DNA from: Methylovulum sp.
GTDB taxonomy: Bacteria; Pseudomonadota; Gammaproteobacteria; Methylococcales; Methylomonadaceae
NCBI GenBank assembly: GCA_028712695.1
Contig: JAQTQZ010000009.1
Location: 1 to 64,000 of the forward strand
Length of the DNA: 64,000 bases
Direction: 5' to 3'
Position 1 is the stretch's first letter. Each line of letters begins with the position of its first letter. Position numbers and translations under genes: made by a program. This document shows, piece after piece, positions 9,266-17,938 of the stretch. Below the pieces are notes generated by a model. That model was not told where the DNA came from, ran no database searches, and saw only the letters and a list, made by a program, of their open reading frames with translations.

Positions 9266-9898
9266 ATGACCAAGAATTTATTTCCCCAACAAGGGGCTGT
9301 ATTAGCATTCACTTTATTGCTATTGTTAATGATCACGCTGATGGGGGTGACCATGGTGCAACAGAACAGGACGCAATTTATGATGGCCGAAAACACCCAA
9401 TCGGAAGCAACCAATTTTTCCACTGCTGAAAATATTTTGAAAAGCACAGAAAACTATATCGCTAGCCAGCGCTACGCGGCTACGCCGCTCCCTGACCCCA
9501 TCCCTGCCGATTGCTTTGATGCAACATCAGGAGCCCCGAAACTGTGCGCCACTTATGACTGCAAAACCCCCGGCGGCATTTTTCAGCAACTGATGCCAGG
9601 TGATTTACGGAACGGCGCGGTGATTCATGGCATGTCAACGGGTTCTAGCGTAGAAATCACTAAAACGGTTTGTGTAGGGGGGGATACTCTCGGCCTGCAA
9701 TATGATGATTGCAGCAACTCCACCCGGAATTTTTGTGCTTTTACATCAAATGTGCCGAATCCTACGGCATCAAGCTCGGCAACCACAAGCTCTAATCCAT
9801 GCCATACAGAGCTTTACACAATAAGGGCGACTATGATTGATGATGCCAATAACGAACGTGTAGTTGAGTCGAATTATGCCGTTAGGTGTGATAACTAA
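9266..9898 (+). CDS. pilX: Minor pilin PilX
   Basis: 210 residues from ATG 9266, one base after the pilW stop; a longer in-frame start would run back into pilW. The N-terminus has QQGAVLAFTLLLLLMITLMGV, the PilX-type signal in which the usual Phe-Thr-Leu-Ile-Glu is replaced, followed by QQNRTQFMMAENTQSEATNF, the 'Glu-Asn/Ala-Glu-x-x-Leu' segment of PilX N-terminal domains. Six or more Cys residues suggest disulfides in the pilus subunit. Last gene of the first minor-pilin set. Confidence 0.85.
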   Translation: MTKNLFPQQGAVLAFTLLLLLMITLMGVTMVQQNRTQFMMAENTQSEATNFSTAENILKSTENYIASQRYAATPLPDPIPADCFDATSGAPKLCATYDCKTPGGIFQQLMPGDLRNGAVIHGMSTGSSVEITKTVCVGGDTLGLQYDDCSNSTRNFCAFTSNVPNPTASSSATTSSNPCHTELYTIRATMIDDANNERVVESNYAVRCDN

Positions 9899-10065
9899 GT
9901 GTATTAAAATGATCCACTACCCCACAAGGATGGCCGCAAGAAGAAAAGGGGCAAAGTTATCGAATCTGATGAGTGGTTTTGATCTGATTTGTAACTTTTC
10001 TTAAGCAAAGATGAAATTGAAAAAACAACTTGTAATTCACAACGCATTAATTCTGGAGAACCACA

Positions 10066-11121
10066 ATGAAAAAACAACATCTTTTGAAACAAAAAAACAT
10101 GCGCCTAGCCATGGCAATAGCCTCGGCCCTAGGCGTAGTGGCTTTGCCTGATTTGTCCTATGCAACAACCACCTGCACAGCACCCTCTACCCAATGGGCT
10201 TATCAGACTGCATACAACTCATCCAATGGAAAACCTACGGGGATGACAAACAGCAGTGCAGCCATTCCGGCGGATATGATCACCCGTATCCTCAAATTAT
10301 TGCCTGAAGGCCAAGACATCACCAAAAACACCCTAGCAAAAGCATTAATAACGGACGATTTAGGCGGGAACGTTTATTTTAAAAAAGCCGCAACCATTAA
10401 AATTGCTTTTTTAACTGAAGGGGCGGGTTACAGCAACTCTTTAGGTTTCTTTAAATTTGATAAAAGCAAGTTGCCAAAGCCTTGCGTTTTAAATGAAAAG
10501 ATCATTTTCCCTAATGCCTCAGCACCATCCCCTATGAGCTTAGGTGACACTGTTGATTTGGGCTCTTTTAGTGCCGGCGATGCCTTAGGATTCACCGTGG
10601 TTGCCAATGGCTGGAAGAGCGGAAAAGTTAACACAAGCAAACCCGCTACCGGCATATTCCGCTCCGTATTGGCCTTAAACCCCGAAACAAATGGCGCTAA
10701 TGCACACACTGTGCTGCTATCAAGTCCAGCAGATAAACTATTGGTGTTGGGTTTTGAAGACTTAAACAGACAAAGCAGCAAATACAATGATTCTGGTTAT
10801 ACCACCGACAATGACTTTAACGATGTGATCATCGCGATAATTGCCGATCCTTTTGATGCCATCGACACCTCTAGCATCGGCGATGTTGATACCGGCACTG
10901 TTCCTGCTCCTGTCACGCCTCCTGCCGACACGACGCCTCCTGCCGACACGACCCCTCCTACCGGCACTACCGATCCTACCGGCACGACCCCTCCTACCGG
11001 CACGACGCCTCCCACAGCGACAGCGACAAAGCCAGTAGGTGTAAGTGGCCGGATGAACTGGCGGGAAAAAGCGGATACAAAAACAGACGGCGGCAACAGC
11101 CAAGAAGCACTGCCTAAATAG
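10066..11121 (+). CDS. Secreted DUF4114-domain protein with a Pro/Thr-rich C-terminal linker
   Basis: 351 residues. A signal peptide is followed by Ala-Thr-Thr near residue 35. The DUF4114 signatures are FLTEGAGYSNSLGFFKFD, LGFTVVANGW and GFEDLNRQSS...DNDFNDVI (around residues 225-254), an acidic segment that could bind calcium. The tail is a run of Pro-Thr hexapeptides ending in a charged segment with no recognisable sorting signal. It occupies the place after pilX where pilY1 usually lies, so it may be a pilus-associated or exported adhesin-like protein; this is inference. A GGAGAA ribosome site precedes the ATG. Confidence 0.75.
   Translation: MKKQHLLKQKNMRLAMAIASALGVVALPDLSYATTTCTAPSTQWAYQTAYNSSNGKPTGMTNSSAAIPADMITRILKLLPEGQDITKNTLAKALITDDLGGNVYFKKAATIKIAFLTEGAGYSNSLGFFKFDKSKLPKPCVLNEKIIFPNASAPSPMSLGDTVDLGSFSAGDALGFTVVANGWKSGKVNTSKPATGIFRSVLALNPETNGANAHTVLLSSPADKLLVLGFEDLNRQSSKYNDSGYTTDNDFNDVIIAIIADPFDAIDTSSIGDVDTGTVPAPVTPPADTTPPADTTPPTGTTDPTGTTPPTGTTPPTATATKPVGVSGRMNWREKADTKTDGGNSQEALPK
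10921..11010 (+). repeat. Five 18-bp repeats encoding Pro/Thr hexapeptides
   Basis: Five in-frame 18-base units of the type CCTCCTACCGGCACGACC encode P-(A/T)-(D/G)-T-T-P hexapeptides in the DUF4114 protein. The first two carry Ala-Asp, the next three Thr-Gly. Copy number could vary by slippage; the encoded linker would be extended and possibly O-glycosylated. Confidence 0.8.
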
Positions 11122-11174
11122 TAATTTTGAAAAAAGTTATTAAGGGACACACCTGAAATAACTTCGGCAATAAA

Positions 11175-11206
11175 ACGGCCGCCAGTCCTTAAAGACTGGC
11201 GGCCGT
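11175..11206. terminator. Strong hairpin downstream of the DUF4114 gene
   Basis: 13-bp perfect stem (ACGGCCGCCAGTC at 11175-11187 with its complement at 11194-11206) around a 6-base loop. No U-tract follows on the plus strand, so a classical intrinsic terminator is not certain; it may protect the 3' end of the transcript. Located 54 bases after the stop codon. Confidence 0.5.
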
Positions 11207-11378
11207 GACAGCCACCGACAGAATCCACTTGGCTCCAATATTTTTAAAATTCTAACGCTATTTTCAGGAATAGCTGATATATACTCTGAGATTAGCTTTA
11301 GCCTCACAACGAGAGCCTATCCCAATTTTTAAAAACTGTTATTCTTAACAAAACCCTTACTTTTCCCTACTCTCAATC

Positions 11379-11924
11379 ATGAATGCACCGGCAACCAACA
11401 ATCACTTTATCCGACCACCAAGCCCATCAGGGTTTACCTTGGTTGAACTGCTGGTGACCATAGCCATTATTGGGATTACCCTCGGCCTTGCTGTCCCGTC
11501 ATTCAATACCTTTATCAGCAATACCCGCATGGTTTCAGCAACCAATAATTTGGTCGATGCGTTAAATATTGCACGAAGCAAGGCAATCAGCACCCATTTC
11601 AACACCGTTGTTGCCCCCATTACTGCGGGAAATTGGGGTAGTGGGCTTCAAGTGTTTACCGATAAAAATAACAACGCGACTGCAGATAACGGTGAAGTGC
11701 TCCTAAACTACACGCCCCCTTCTGGAAACATCACCATCAAGAGTTCCTTTGTGAACAACATTACTTACAACCCTAATGGTAGGGCGGCGGCAGGCAGTTT
11801 TTATATCTGTGGCGATCCTCATGTTGCTGACTATCGGCGCATCCTAGTTGCACAAACAGGACGCATCCGTATGGAAGACACCGACCCAGCCAATCGCGCG
11901 GCTTATGGATCGGTCTGCCCATAA
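11379..11924 (+). CDS. fimT: FimT/GspH-type pseudopilin
   Basis: 181 residues. A 17-residue leader precedes GFTLVELLVTIAIIGITLGL. The segment SATNNLVDALNIARSKAIS (near residues 52-70) is characteristic of FimT/GspH proteins, as is the RILVAQTGRIR segment in the C-terminal third. GspH-type proteins act in the pseudopilin tip complex; FimT relatives bind DNA in natural transformation in some bacteria. It opens the second minor-pilin set. Confidence 0.88.
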   Translation: MNAPATNNHFIRPPSPSGFTLVELLVTIAIIGITLGLAVPSFNTFISNTRMVSATNNLVDALNIARSKAISTHFNTVVAPITAGNWGSGLQVFTDKNNNATADNGEVLLNYTPPSGNITIKSSFVNNITYNPNGRAAAGSFYICGDPHVADYRRILVAQTGRIRMEDTDPANRAAYGSVCP

Positions 11925-12085
11925 CCAAGGGTGTTTAACAATGGAAAATGCCTGAAATTGACAAGCGGTGGTTATAGTTTTGCGGTTGGACTCCGACAAC
12001 AACCAGCAACTTACTTGATAAAAATAAATTTCATTTCTTGCTTAATAAGCTTCACCCCAATCACTTCAACACAGAAACTTGCACC

Positions 12086-12481
12086 ATGAAATATCCCCAA
12101 CAAGCATTTACACTCATTGAAATGGTTATAACGGTAGCCATAGTCGGTATTCTTGCATCGATCGCCTACCCTGCCTATCAAGCACAAATCAATGGTAGCC
12201 GCGAAGCAGAAGCCAGAACGGCTTTAGTGTCGTTGGCGAACGTATTGAGCCAGTATCGCCTCGACAACAACACTTATGTGGGTGCAGCATTAGGCACTGG
12301 CGGAATTTTTTCCGATCAAGTGCCGATTGATAATAACGCTAAAAAAACCTATGGCTTGGCCATCACGGCTCAAACAGCGACAACATTCACAATTTCCGCA
12401 ACGCCTGTTGATAACACTTTAGCGACATATACACTTGACGATGCAGGCAACAAAACGTCTTCGGATAGTAAGCATTGGTAA
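12086..12481 (+). CDS. pilE: PilE-like minor pilin
   Basis: 131 residues from ATG 12086; a longer in-frame TTG start is rejected because the ATG directly precedes a normal leader. AFTLIEMVITVAIVGIL is the prepilin signal, followed by SREAEARTALVSLANVLSQYRLDN, the alpha-helical segment of PilE family members. There is no Cys pair near the C-terminus, unlike the other PilE-like gene in the window. Likely a structural or priming minor pilin of the second set. Confidence 0.85.
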   Translation: MKYPQQAFTLIEMVITVAIVGILASIAYPAYQAQINGSREAEARTALVSLANVLSQYRLDNNTYVGAALGTGGIFSDQVPIDNNAKKTYGLAITAQTATTFTISATPVDNTLATYTLDDAGNKTSSDSKHW

Positions 12482-12516
12482 AGCGCCATACACTAGGGCC
12501 AGCACTGACTTACAGG

Positions 12517-12757
12517 ACTTAAAACCATCACTAGCACTGTCAGGGGCAGGCAAAACCGGCTTAGCCGGACAATTTTAGCGCCTTCACCATCTCGCACACG
12601 TCCCGCGCCATGCGCTTGGAAGAAGTGGGGGGACGGGAATATTTTTATCCCCGTCAACGCGGTGACGGAATTTAAAAGCGCCATCGTAGCAAACCGTTTA
12701 ACCATAGACAGGCAACAATCGGCTTTGCAACCATTGCCGGTTGATTTGCTATCGTAA
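12517..12757 (+). pseudogene. gmk: Decayed copy of gmk (guanylate kinase), internally deleted
   Basis: The segment reads as parts of guanylate kinase in the same orientation. A Walker-A remnant (SGAGKTGL) near 12540 is followed by a TAG stop. Then come F-TISHTSRAMR and EYFYP, matching the intact gene's SISHTTRAMR and DYFF, and finally VTEFKSAIVANRLTIDRQQ-SALQPL ending in TAA at 12755-12757, matching the intact gene's C-terminus. A stretch of about 37 bases is identical to the intact gmk at 20954-21568. About 60 percent of the gene is missing and frames are broken, so it is non-functional. It fills the 444-base gap between pilE and fimT. Confidence 0.85.
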
Positions 12758-12925
12758 AAGTTATCGTAGGAGCAGTCTTCGACCACGACCACTTTCAGCC
12801 AACATACAACCGTGTGTGCCGCGCTTTAATTAAAAATCTTCAACTTCCTTATTTAAAATATAGAAAAGCGGCCTAAAATGAACTATACAGTAATCATTTA
12901 AGGGTAATTTAATATTAAAAAAATT

Positions 12926-13420
12926 ATGCGCACACAAAAATCCCCGCTTGGTTTCACCCTACCGGAAATGATGGTTACCGTGGCTATATTGGGTATTTTA
13001 GCCGCAATAGCCATCCCTTCTTTTACAGGAATGCTGGAGCGGCGTAGATTGGTAAGCACTGCCGAAACTATAACCTCTGATTTGCGCTGGGCGCGTAGCG
13101 AGGCTTTTAAACGCAATGCTAATGTCACCATCACATTTACCCCCGGTGATGCAGGCACTTGGAGCTACACCATCGCGCCAGGCGACAAAACCGTAGACAG
13201 CGCGGCAATTGCTGAATATGACGGCATTGCCTTAGCTGAGAATTTTTCCAGTGATGACACTGTATTCGATCATGTCCGTGGCACGGCTACGACCGACGGA
13301 TGCGATGCCGATTGCAAAGTCACCCTTACCTCAGAGAATGGCGACACGTTAAGCATTAAATTAGGTTTTCTAGGGCGGACTTACATTTGCGGCACTATTG
13401 GGGGCTACGACGCATGTTAA
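12926..13420 (+). CDS. fimT: FimT/GspH-type pseudopilin (second copy)
   Basis: 164 residues. LGFTLPEMMVTVAILGILAAIAIP is the prepilin signal, with Pro in place of Val/Ile two positions before Glu. The ERRRLVSTAETITSDLRWARSEAFKRN segment is the GspH/FimT helix. The C-terminus carries CDADC, a Cys pair, and ends in GRTYICGTIGGYDAC. Its stop overlaps the pilW ATG. It is the second FimT in the locus. Confidence 0.87.
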   Translation: MRTQKSPLGFTLPEMMVTVAILGILAAIAIPSFTGMLERRRLVSTAETITSDLRWARSEAFKRNANVTITFTPGDAGTWSYTIAPGDKTVDSAAIAEYDGIALAENFSSDDTVFDHVRGTATTDGCDADCKVTLTSENGDTLSIKLGFLGRTYICGTIGGYDAC

Positions 13421-14184
13421 AACACACACAACAAAAAGGTTTGTCGCTCATCGAGCTGATGATTGGCCTATTAGTCGGTACAATTATTGCTGGCGGAGCC
13501 ATTAGCGTCTTCACCAACAGCATAGAAAGCGGCACGGACAACACCGAATTGGCACGGTTAAATCAAGACATGCGTGCCATGATGGACATAATGACAAGAG
13601 ACATCCGGCGGGCGGGATATGCAACGGACAATCCTGCAGCAAACCAAGCTGCCTTACAAAATAACCCCTTTCAGGATTCTATTACAGCTGGGGCAACCAC
13701 CGACATAGCGATTTATAATGCTGACAGTTGCATTGTTTATTCTTACAACAGGAATAGTGATAGCCCACCTGTTGTCGATAGCAATGAACGGCTAGGCTTT
13801 AGACTAGCCAATAACCAACTGCAAATACGTACCGACAACGCTTCCACCAACGAAAACTGTGATGACGGCAATTGGCAAACCGTCACCGAGCCCAAAGTTG
13901 AAATTACCACCCTTACTTTTGCGCTTGCCGAATCCCCACTTGACATAACCAGCATGATTACCGACACCGACACCAATGGCATTATGGACGGTGATGACAA
14001 CGGCAATGGTTCTTGCGACAGTGGCGAGGTCTGCAACACCTGTAATAGTGGCGACCAATGCCTTTACATCCGCGACATCACCATCACCCTGACCGGACGG
14101 TTAGCAGACGACAACAACGTTACCCAGACTATCACTGAAGAAGTCAGGGTACGTAACGACAAATATTTGGCGGTGGCTCCCTAA
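13414..14184 (+). CDS. pilW: Minor pilin PilW (second copy)
   Basis: 256 residues from ATG 13414, which overlaps the end of the FimT gene. Prepilin signal KGLSLIELMIGLLVGTIIAGGA, then LARLNQDMRAMMDIMTRDIRRAGY, the PilW hallmark. A run of Asp/Asn (DTDTNGIMDGDDNGNGSCDSGEVC) resembles an EF-hand-like calcium loop inserted in the C-terminal half, followed by TCNSGDQC. The C-terminal IRDITITLTGRL segment fits PilW. Shorter than the first PilW and clearly diverged. Confidence 0.88.
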   Translation: MLKHTQQKGLSLIELMIGLLVGTIIAGGAISVFTNSIESGTDNTELARLNQDMRAMMDIMTRDIRRAGYATDNPAANQAALQNNPFQDSITAGATTDIAIYNADSCIVYSYNRNSDSPPVVDSNERLGFRLANNQLQIRTDNASTNENCDDGNWQTVTEPKVEITTLTFALAESPLDITSMITDTDTNGIMDGDDNGNGSCDSGEVCNTCNSGDQCLYIRDITITLTGRLADDNNVTQTITEEVRVRNDKYLAVAP

Positions 14185-14451
14185 ATGGGTGATAAAGACA
14201 CTATCTCAAAGCGTTTACTAAGCGCTTGGCAGCCAGATAGGGGCGTATTTAGAGACTCCCGCCCTTGGGCTAGGGATGGGATTGTAACCAAGCATAGAAC
14301 AAGACGGTGCATTATCCTTAGTAAAACGGCTGGAACTTAAATTCGGCATCGTAGCCCGACACAGCGCCCGAACACCTCTACCTTGCGCGGATTTTAATTG
14401 CTGAAACCCTAGCCGATATGTTAAACCACCCAATTTAATGAGGTAATCCTT

Positions 14452-15579
14452 ATGAAAACCCATCCCCCTCCCCTTGTTTCCGCCCTTTTCCGGCAACGCG
14501 CCGCCGTCACCCTGCTCGTGGTCATGATGTTGATTATCGCCATGGCCATCCTTACTTTAACAACCTCGCGCACCGGTATGCTTGAACAAAAAATCACCGG
14601 TAATGACGCCAGATCGAAGGAAGCGTTTGAAAGTGCCGAAGCTGGAATCGAATACGGCTTGGCTTATCTGACAAACAATAGTAGTTACAGCAATTATACC
14701 GCGTTAGTATGGGACACTTCCGGTGGCAACCAATCCGCGTCACCTACAGCCAGTGGCGATGTCGCATCTGGAGATTTTTCTTATACCCCCACAACCACCT
14801 ATCAACGGGCAGTAGACTCCAATTACATTAAAGTTGTTTCAACCGCAAAGGAAACCCATGACAACAGCATTACGGCAACAGACGAACAATATGTATATGC
14901 GGCAACAGTATTAAATAACGGCCCGGCGTTTAACGCCCCACCTTTAGCAATGGACGGTTGTTTGAGTGGCGTAGTTGGTGGCCCCGATATTTATGTTGGC
15001 ACCCGTGCCGACGGCATCGCGGCAGGCACTTCCCACAGCCCGGCAAATCAGGGCGCATGGGATCCTGATTCAGGCACATCATGCTTAAATCGAGGCCATC
15101 TGGATGCACATGGCGGACAACCTAAAGGTGATTTATTTACCCCCGGAACGGTTTGGAGCTATATCTTTGGAACTTTCACGCGTGAACAAATCAAGGCGAA
15201 AGCCGATCAGGAAGTTGCCGAGGGCGTTGCAGATAGCGACCGTACTTACATCTGGGTGACAGATACCGGCAATTATCACGATTCATGGGGGTCGGCAACG
15301 CATCCGGTAATTTTAGTCTTTGCCGCAGCGGCGGATTGCCCGAAAATCAATGGCAACCCGACCATTTATGGGCTTGTTTTCATCGATTCAGCCTGTACTG
15401 CTAATGGTTGGGGGGGCGCAACAGTTTATGGCAGCGTTATTGTCAACGGCAACGTTGACAAGCTGAATGCAAATACCGCTATTTATGACTGGACGGCCAC
15501 ACCTGGCGCCACCAACCCATTAGGCAATAGCTTTATTGATACGATTTCTAAAATACCCGGCACCTGGAAAGACTTTTAA
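14452..15579 (+). CDS. pilX: PilX N-terminal domain protein, long form
   Basis: 375 residues, much longer than the PilX at 9266-9898. The N-terminus has RQRAAVTLLVVMMLIIAMAIL and ARSKEAFESAEAGIEYGLAYL, the PilX N-terminal module. The remaining 300 residues form a Gly/Asn/Ser-rich beta-rich domain with Cys residues, probably an exposed passenger. It lies 267 bases after pilW; that gap holds no gene I can support, only a short coding-like stretch near 14380-14440. Confidence 0.8.
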   Translation: MKTHPPPLVSALFRQRAAVTLLVVMMLIIAMAILTLTTSRTGMLEQKITGNDARSKEAFESAEAGIEYGLAYLTNNSSYSNYTALVWDTSGGNQSASPTASGDVASGDFSYTPTTTYQRAVDSNYIKVVSTAKETHDNSITATDEQYVYAATVLNNGPAFNAPPLAMDGCLSGVVGGPDIYVGTRADGIAAGTSHSPANQGAWDPDSGTSCLNRGHLDAHGGQPKGDLFTPGTVWSYIFGTFTREQIKAKADQEVAEGVADSDRTYIWVTDTGNYHDSWGSATHPVILVFAAAADCPKINGNPTIYGLVFIDSACTANGWGGATVYGSVIVNGNVDKLNANTAIYDWTATPGATNPLGNSFIDTISKIPGTWKDF

Positions 15580-15671
15580 GCCCTTGAAGAGGATTCGCAC
15601 GAGCAATCCACCCCATACACATGGGCATCAACATCACCAAACCCTACGGCCTAAGCTTAAGGCGAACAACT

Positions 15672-16790
15672 ATGAAACACTTATTACATAAAAAAATAGT
15701 GGGCTTTTTAAATAAAAAAATAGTCGGCTTCTCGCTCATCGAAGCCCTGATTGCCGCTTTAGTGGTCGGCGTCGGTATTTTGGGGCTGGCCAAATTACAG
15801 GGCGAAACATTCTCTGCTAGTGCTGACAGCCGGATGCACACCCACGCCTTAAACTTGGCACAGGAAAAAATTGAAGAATTCAGGAATTATGCCAACAAAA
15901 ATACCTACACCAACTTTGCCGATGGCACTGACGACAATATTGCCGGTGCCAACGCGAACTTTACCCGGACATGGACTGTGGACGCTTGCCCCAATACGGT
16001 CAAGTGTAAGCAAATCACTGTTAACGTCACTTGGGCTGACAACAATAATCAAGGACAGAGCGTATCGTTGCACTCCTTTATCGCAGAAGCCGACCCCATC
16101 AAATCAGGCATCGTGCTGGCAGGCTTAGGCGGTGGCGGCTTCAACTCTTCAAGCACATCAAGCAGCAGTTCATCGTCGTCCAGCAGCTCATCATCCAGCT
16201 CATCCACCACCAGCAGCTCATTATCCAGCTCATCCACCAGCAGCAGCACCAGCACTTCCTCTTCGACCACATCGTCAACAGCGGGAGGGGGGGCTTGTAT
16301 TTGCAGCTATAAAAATAATTCAGGTTATTCAGTAGGAACCGGTAGCTCCGCCTGTTGTACGGTCGCCATCTGCCAAGCGGCAGAACCTGATGACGAAAAG
16401 AACAACTCTTCATGGTACGCTTATTGCCGGAATACAACCACGACAGTAGCAACGACAACCACCACTGCGCCAACCACCACGACAACAAAGGCAACCACAA
16501 CGACAACCCTAGGTTCTTGTACAAAAACAATAACCGGCTCAATTACACGAGGCGAAGACCATCATGAAGATCAAGCGCAGCAACAAAGCGTAATAGCGGG
16601 CGGCGTTAGTTGTAGTGTGTCTGGAAACTCAAATGCTGCCACTTACACTTGTACTAATGTGACAGCGACTTGTGGAACAGCCATATCCATCACCTGTTCC
16701 GACAACTGCCGCCCAACCAGCGCAACCCTTACCATATCGGCGCCAACAGGCGGCACAATAACTGGGCCTAGCTTTACAACAACAGATTAA
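15672..16790 (+). CDS. pilV: PilV-like minor pilin with a long Ser/Thr-rich extension
   Basis: 372 residues from ATG 15672; an in-frame upstream start at 15621 is less likely. KIVGFSLIEALIAALVVGVGILGLA is the PilV signal, and the sequence KIVGF occurs twice in the leader. After a normal PilV body of about 150 residues, a Ser-rich segment (roughly 160-200) and a Thr-rich segment (roughly 255-285) flank a Cys-rich module, with another Cys-containing domain at the C-terminus. Most PilV proteins are 150-200 residues, so this is an unusual extended form and may display an adhesin-like domain. Confidence 0.8.
   Translation: MKHLLHKKIVGFLNKKIVGFSLIEALIAALVVGVGILGLAKLQGETFSASADSRMHTHALNLAQEKIEEFRNYANKNTYTNFADGTDDNIAGANANFTRTWTVDACPNTVKCKQITVNVTWADNNNQGQSVSLHSFIAEADPIKSGIVLAGLGGGGFNSSSTSSSSSSSSSSSSSSSSTTSSSLSSSSTSSSTSTSSSTTSSTAGGGACICSYKNNSGYSVGTGSSACCTVAICQAAEPDDEKNNSSWYAYCRNTTTTVATTTTTAPTTTTTKATTTTTLGSCTKTITGSITRGEDHHEDQAQQQSVIAGGVSCSVSGNSNAATYTCTNVTATCGTAISITCSDNCRPTSATLTISAPTGGTITGPSFTTTD
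15690..15731 (+). repeat. Duplicated KKIVGF segment in the PilV leader
   Basis: 15690-15707 and 15714-15731 both encode Lys-Lys-Ile-Val-Gly-Phe (16 of 18 bases identical), separated by codons for Leu-Asn. Each copy looks like a prepilin-peptidase site, but only the second is followed by the required Ser-Leu-Ile-Glu hydrophobic stretch, so only that one should be cleaved. Confidence 0.75.
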
Positions 16791-17002
16791 GTGGTTGTAG
16801 TAAGAATGCTTTTGTGCGCAGCCGATCCAGAGGGGTTTCCGCCGCCAACGCTCCATGCGCCTGCCACAGATTAGGGAATGCGGCGGTGGTTAAAATACGG
16901 CAACAGACGACCGGAAGTGGCAACCCACCGCCTGTTGCCAACAGACCCATCCAATACCGCCAAGCGTTCGCATAACCAGACGTTTCATACCAGCCTGCAA
17001 AA

Positions 17003-17938
17003 TCATACTATTCCGTTAGTCGTTTCGCGGATTAGATAAGACGGCCTTGCTTTGATCTCTTCAAAAAGCTGGCCGACATAAATGCCCAGCAAGCCTAAGC
17101 CGAGCAAATTGGCTGAGCCAAAAATCAATATGACCAGTGTCAACGATGTCCAGCCGGACACGGCGATGCCTGCCAGCCAAGAATACAAAGCTTGCAAACC
17201 TAACAACACCGAAACCAGCAAGCCAGCTATGCCACTGCCAAACAAGTAATACAACGGTTTGGCGCTGTATGAAACCAACGCATACAAAGCCATTTTAACC
17301 AAGCCGAGCTTGCTCCAGTGGCTTTCCCCTGCAAGCCTTGCGGGTACGGAAAAGGCAATGGGATAACTTTGCACCCCTGTCCAAGTGGTCATACCGCGAA
17401 AAAAACGGATTTTTTCAGGACACGCCAGCAACGCACTGACCACTTTTCTATCCAGTAGCCGGTAATCGGCGCTATTGACCAAATCCAATCCCGATAAGCG
17501 GTGCATAAGGGCGGCAAACAGGCGAGCAGAAACGCGGGCAAACAAGCTGTCGTTCGGGCGCTCTTTTTTACAGGCAACCACTAACGGGTAACCTTGCCAC
17601 CATGCGTCCAACATTTCTGGCAACAGTGACGGCGGATGCTGGCCGTCACCGTCCATAACCACAACGGCCTGCCCTTGCGCCTGCTCAAGACCCGCGAGAA
17701 TGGCGGCTTCTTTGCCGAAGTTACGGGTAAAACGAACGCCGCGTATTTCCGCGTGCTGCGCGGCAAGTTGCCGGATACGCGACCACGTGTCGTCCTGGCT
17801 GCCGTCGTCAACAAAAAGCACTTCGTAACGGAGCGTTAAGGCGTTAAGTATTGGGGCGAGCTCTTGCCAAAAAGGAGTGAGCACTACGGCCTCGTTATAA
17901 ACAGGTATGACGAGGCTCAAGGTAATATTCGGATTCAT
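17003..17938 (-). CDS. GT2 family dolichol-phosphate-mannose-synthase-like glycosyltransferase (GtrB/ArnC type)
   Basis: 311 residues. LVIPVYNEAVVLTPF, VDDGSQDDTW near residues 43-52 and VVMDGDGQHPP near 92-102 are the GT2/DPM motifs. The C-terminal 80 residues contain two hydrophobic helices (YYLFGSGIAGLLVSVLLG and LTLVILIFGSANLLGLGLLG) typical of the GtrB branch that charges undecaprenyl phosphate with a sugar. Start overlaps the GtrA stop by four bases (ATGA), so the two work together: GtrA is thought to flip the lipid-linked sugar. Substrate sugar unknown. Confidence 0.9.
   Translation of the reverse strand: MNPNITLSLVIPVYNEAVVLTPFWQELAPILNALTLRYEVLFVDDGSQDDTWSRIRQLAAQHAEIRGVRFTRNFGKEAAILAGLEQAQGQAVVVMDGDGQHPPSLLPEMLDAWWQGYPLVVACKKERPNDSLFARVSARLFAALMHRLSGLDLVNSADYRLLDRKVVSALLACPEKIRFFRGMTTWTGVQSYPIAFSVPARLAGESHWSKLGLVKMALYALVSYSAKPLYYLFGSGIAGLLVSVLLGLQALYSWLAGIAVSGWTSLTLVILIFGSANLLGLGLLGIYVGQLFEEIKARPSYLIRETTNGIV

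Noticed and set aside
9899-10065. c-di-GMP riboswitch upstream of the DUF4114 gene
   Set aside because: Looked for the GEMM core (conserved purine-rich loops) but found no matching stems.
10762-11228. Overlapping antisense open frames rich in Gly/Val or Arg/Gly
   Set aside because: They are the reverse frames of the Pro/Thr repeat in the DUF4114 gene, which keeps all frames open by its composition.
14185-14451. Third gmk-like remnant or other relic between pilW and pilX
   Set aside because: A short GGAACTTAAA...CATCGTAGC segment resembles the gmk tail, and 26 codons ending at 14438 look coding-like, but the similarity is too short to support a call.
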